A stretch of 35,335 nt of DNA from Bacteroides sp. (GTDB lineage: Bacteria > Bacteroidota > Bacteroidia > Bacteroidales > Muribaculaceae), in the NCBI GenBank assembly GCA_014801865.1, contig JAAVDH010000034.1, positions 1 through 35,335 on the forward strand, read 5' to 3'. Positions 33,710-35,335 of this stretch are shown piece by piece. The notes under the pieces are model-generated. The model was not told the DNA's origin and did not search any database. It worked only from the letters and a program-made list of their open reading frames with translations. How positions within the stretch are numbered: position 1 is the stretch's first letter; each line of letters begins with the position of its first letter. A program made the position numbers and the translations under genes.

Positions 33710-33752
33710 ATAAAAAAGTAAGGCCGTGAGTCTCTGGACTTGAGTCACGGCC
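33710..33752 (-). terminator. Terminator for the PepSY-domain gene
   Basis: GGCCGTGA (33722-33729) pairs with TCACGGCC (33745-33752), extended by an inner GTC/GAC. On the minus strand it is followed by TTACTTTTTTATT. It lies 22 bases beyond the PepSY-gene stop codon. Confidence 0.8.
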
Positions 33753-33773
33753 GATGTAAGATTATGGATGGGG

Positions 33774-35210
33774 TCAGGAGAGTTTGCGTTTTATGTAACG
33801 CCATCCAAGTTGTGCGGAGGTAAAGCAGAATACTATACCTGTGAGGCAGAGAATCCAGATGGTGACGTACCATGCGGTTGGATGTCCGGCAAAGATACGC
33901 AGATTCAGGTAGTGGAGTCCGCTGAAGAGGAGTTTTTTAGCACGGCGGTTGTCATTGTAGTATGTCACATCGCCATTTGACGGATTGATGTAGAGTACCG
34001 GGCTTCCCGGAGCTTCAAGTCTCACTCTATAGACGGGTAATACGGGGTCGTAGAGTATGCCGAAGTAGAGATTGTCGGGTTCGTGGATGGTTTCTATAGT
34101 CATCGGGATACTGTCGCCAAATAATCGCCGCACGCTGTTCTCTACCGTACCGCGGGGTATGGAAAGAGGGCGTATGGTGGGTGACGAAGCGTCTAATATC
34201 GTATCTGTTTCGGGAGTGGTCACTGTGATGACAGGTATCTTACCGACACGACCGTAGCTTACAGCGCGTGCTTCGGGAAAGGCTCTGAGCACTGTAGCAT
34301 AGTCAAGCCGATACTGTTCGGCCGCTAACATTCCCCGACCCCAAAGCTTTGATGAGGAGATGTATTCGGGGCCTTCTACGGGGACTAACCATGATGGCAC
34401 TTTCTGAATGGTGAATAGTCCGCTTATGCTCCATGATATGAGCGGGAGGGCAAATATCAGTCCTAACGTAAAGTGGAAGCGCAGCAACTTTCCTTTCATG
34501 GGGTTACGCCACCGTCGGGTGCGTCGGCGGGTCTTAACCCACAGCAACAGGGCTACATAGAGTCCGGTAACGGAAGCTATGAGACAGATGGCGGCACCGG
34601 TATGAAGCCATGTTTTCCAACTGTCGACGTCAGCCCTTAAAGCGGGGAAATAAAGTTTGTGGGGTATGGCACCTATCCACGCCCAGAATCTTGACTCTCG
34701 GGTAGTGAACTGCAGTGGCTCTGCCGAGCGTGAGGCTACGTAAAGTTCACTTCCGTCGCTGTCGTCGTAGTAGAATTTATAGATAGGGAGTTCATCAAGA
34801 TAACGTGAGTACATTATCCATTGGTCACGTTCCGTAAGGGTGTCAACCCGTGCTATTGGGGCATCAAGCCATCGTGAGGCGGTGGCGCAGGCATCGGCAA
34901 ATGTCACTGGGGGGAGAGGATTACCTGATGGGGTGCAAACCGCCGAAGTATCTGTGCCGGACCATCGTATTATGGTCTCGGAACCTGAGGAGGTGATATC
35001 CAGCGACCGCAGGCCTGAGGGCAGAGAGTCAGTGAAGGCTAATGTGGCAGGCAGGGGGTCGGAGATACTAATCGCCCGATTTCTGTCAAGTCGCGGGAAA
35101 TTATGATACAGCAGCACGAGTCCTGTAAAGAACCACATGCAAAAGAATATGGCAATGAACGTGCCTGTTATTCGATGAAGGGTAAAGGCCGCTCTATTGA
35201 AACGGTTCAT
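33774..35210 (-). CDS. PepSY-domain membrane protein
   Basis: Inner-membrane protein of the PepSY_TM family, often associated with iron uptake or reductase function. It opens with LHRITGTFIAIFFCMWFFTGLVLLYH (first helix with the family's conserved His). A periplasmic region of ~160 residues follows, then helices near residue 200 (AAICLIASVTGLYVALLLWV), near 235 (LGLIFALPLISWSISGLF) and near the C-terminus (WYVTIWILCLTGIVFCF). HYLNLRIFAGHPTAWY near the end is typical. It has 478 residues. No TonB receptor or ferric reductase gene is adjacent, so the specific role is open. A palindromic element begins 7 bases upstream of the start. Confidence 0.85.
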   Translation of the reverse strand: MNRFNRAAFTLHRITGTFIAIFFCMWFFTGLVLLYHNFPRLDRNRAISISDPLPATLAFTDSLPSGLRSLDITSSGSETIIRWSGTDTSAVCTPSGNPLPPVTFADACATASRWLDAPIARVDTLTERDQWIMYSRYLDELPIYKFYYDDSDGSELYVASRSAEPLQFTTRESRFWAWIGAIPHKLYFPALRADVDSWKTWLHTGAAICLIASVTGLYVALLLWVKTRRRTRRWRNPMKGKLLRFHFTLGLIFALPLISWSISGLFTIQKVPSWLVPVEGPEYISSSKLWGRGMLAAEQYRLDYATVLRAFPEARAVSYGRVGKIPVITVTTPETDTILDASSPTIRPLSIPRGTVENSVRRLFGDSIPMTIETIHEPDNLYFGILYDPVLPVYRVRLEAPGSPVLYINPSNGDVTYYNDNRRAKKLLFSGLHYLNLRIFAGHPTAWYVTIWILCLTGIVFCFTSAQLGWRYIKRKLS

Positions 35211-35216
35211 AGATTT

Positions 35217-35335
35217 AGAGAGTGTTTGAATTTAAACCAAATTAATTATTATGAGAGAGTTCGGAAATTTTTGCTTTCATCACAAAGGATTTTTCGGGTG
35301 CTTTTCAAGAGTTATTATCGGTCACGATGCCCGCA
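35217..35335. repeat. Partial dispersed palindromic element at the right edge
   Basis: It begins with the arm AGAGAGTGTTTGAATTTAAA (35217-35236) and contains the 38-base block shared exactly with 19187-19224. It then continues into a TTTTTCGGGTGCTTTTC segment and the inner sequence GTCACGATGCCCGCA, which also occurs at 26-40. The element is cut by the window edge. Confidence 0.8.

Noticed and set aside
1-35335. CRISPR array, prophage or defence island
   Set aside because: The tandem repeats seen are 9-22 bases without unique spacers of constant length, and no integrase, terminase, nuclease or cas-like protein is encoded.

Overview
The window looks like chromosome of a Bacteroidales bacterium, most likely a gut Muribaculaceae-type organism. 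Three things support this. The dcw (division and cell wall) gene order is the Bacteroidetes one, with murF and ddl absent and frr/pyrH following ftsZ. Several promoters match the Bacteroidetes -33 TTTG / -7 TAnnTTTG form at about 20-nt spacing. The chain DUF177-rpmF-fabH-era-der, without plsX, is also typical. The family assignment is an inference from gene order and protein resemblance. Nearly all genes lie on the minus strand; rlmN, a small remnant ORF, the tRNA and one small membrane protein lie on the plus strand.

Layout from left to right: (1) 1-2700 holds part of a dispersed palindromic repeat, metK (minus), a long metK leader with a SAM-II-like riboswitch and a clear promoter, and an AT-rich gene-free stretch. 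(2) 2704-4125 holds rlmN (plus), a short antitoxin-like remnant and a composite palindromic repeat between the convergent rlmN and der. (3) 4180-8690 is the minus-strand run DUF177-rpmF-fabH | era-der, with a clear promoter ahead of DUF177 and a terminator between fabH and era. (4) 8764-28409 is one long minus-strand run. In transcription order it reads rsmH, ftsL-like, ftsI (PBP with PASTA), murE, mraY, murD, ftsW, murG, murC, ftsQ, ftsA, ftsZ, pyrH, frr, a GH3-family protein and a SIMPL-domain protein. It covers peptidoglycan precursor synthesis, septal synthase and divisome, then UMP kinase and ribosome recycling. (5) 28586-35335 is an accessory region: a sirtuin lacking the usual zinc cysteines, tRNA-Ser(GGA) with promoter and terminator, a flippase-like membrane protein, a class A beta-lactamase, a tandem GNAT acetyltransferase, a small membrane protein and a PepSY-domain membrane protein.

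The most interesting non-coding signals are: (a) the SAM-II-like pseudoknot upstream of metK, followed by a 236-nt leader with a long-range 10-bp helix ending in a U tract; (b) a family of imperfect palindromic elements in several intergenic spaces and at both window edges, often ending a few bases before a start codon; (c) tandem repeats in the small dcw spacers, two of which cover a stop codon. I do not see a defence island, CRISPR array, prophage or an obviously new multi-gene system.
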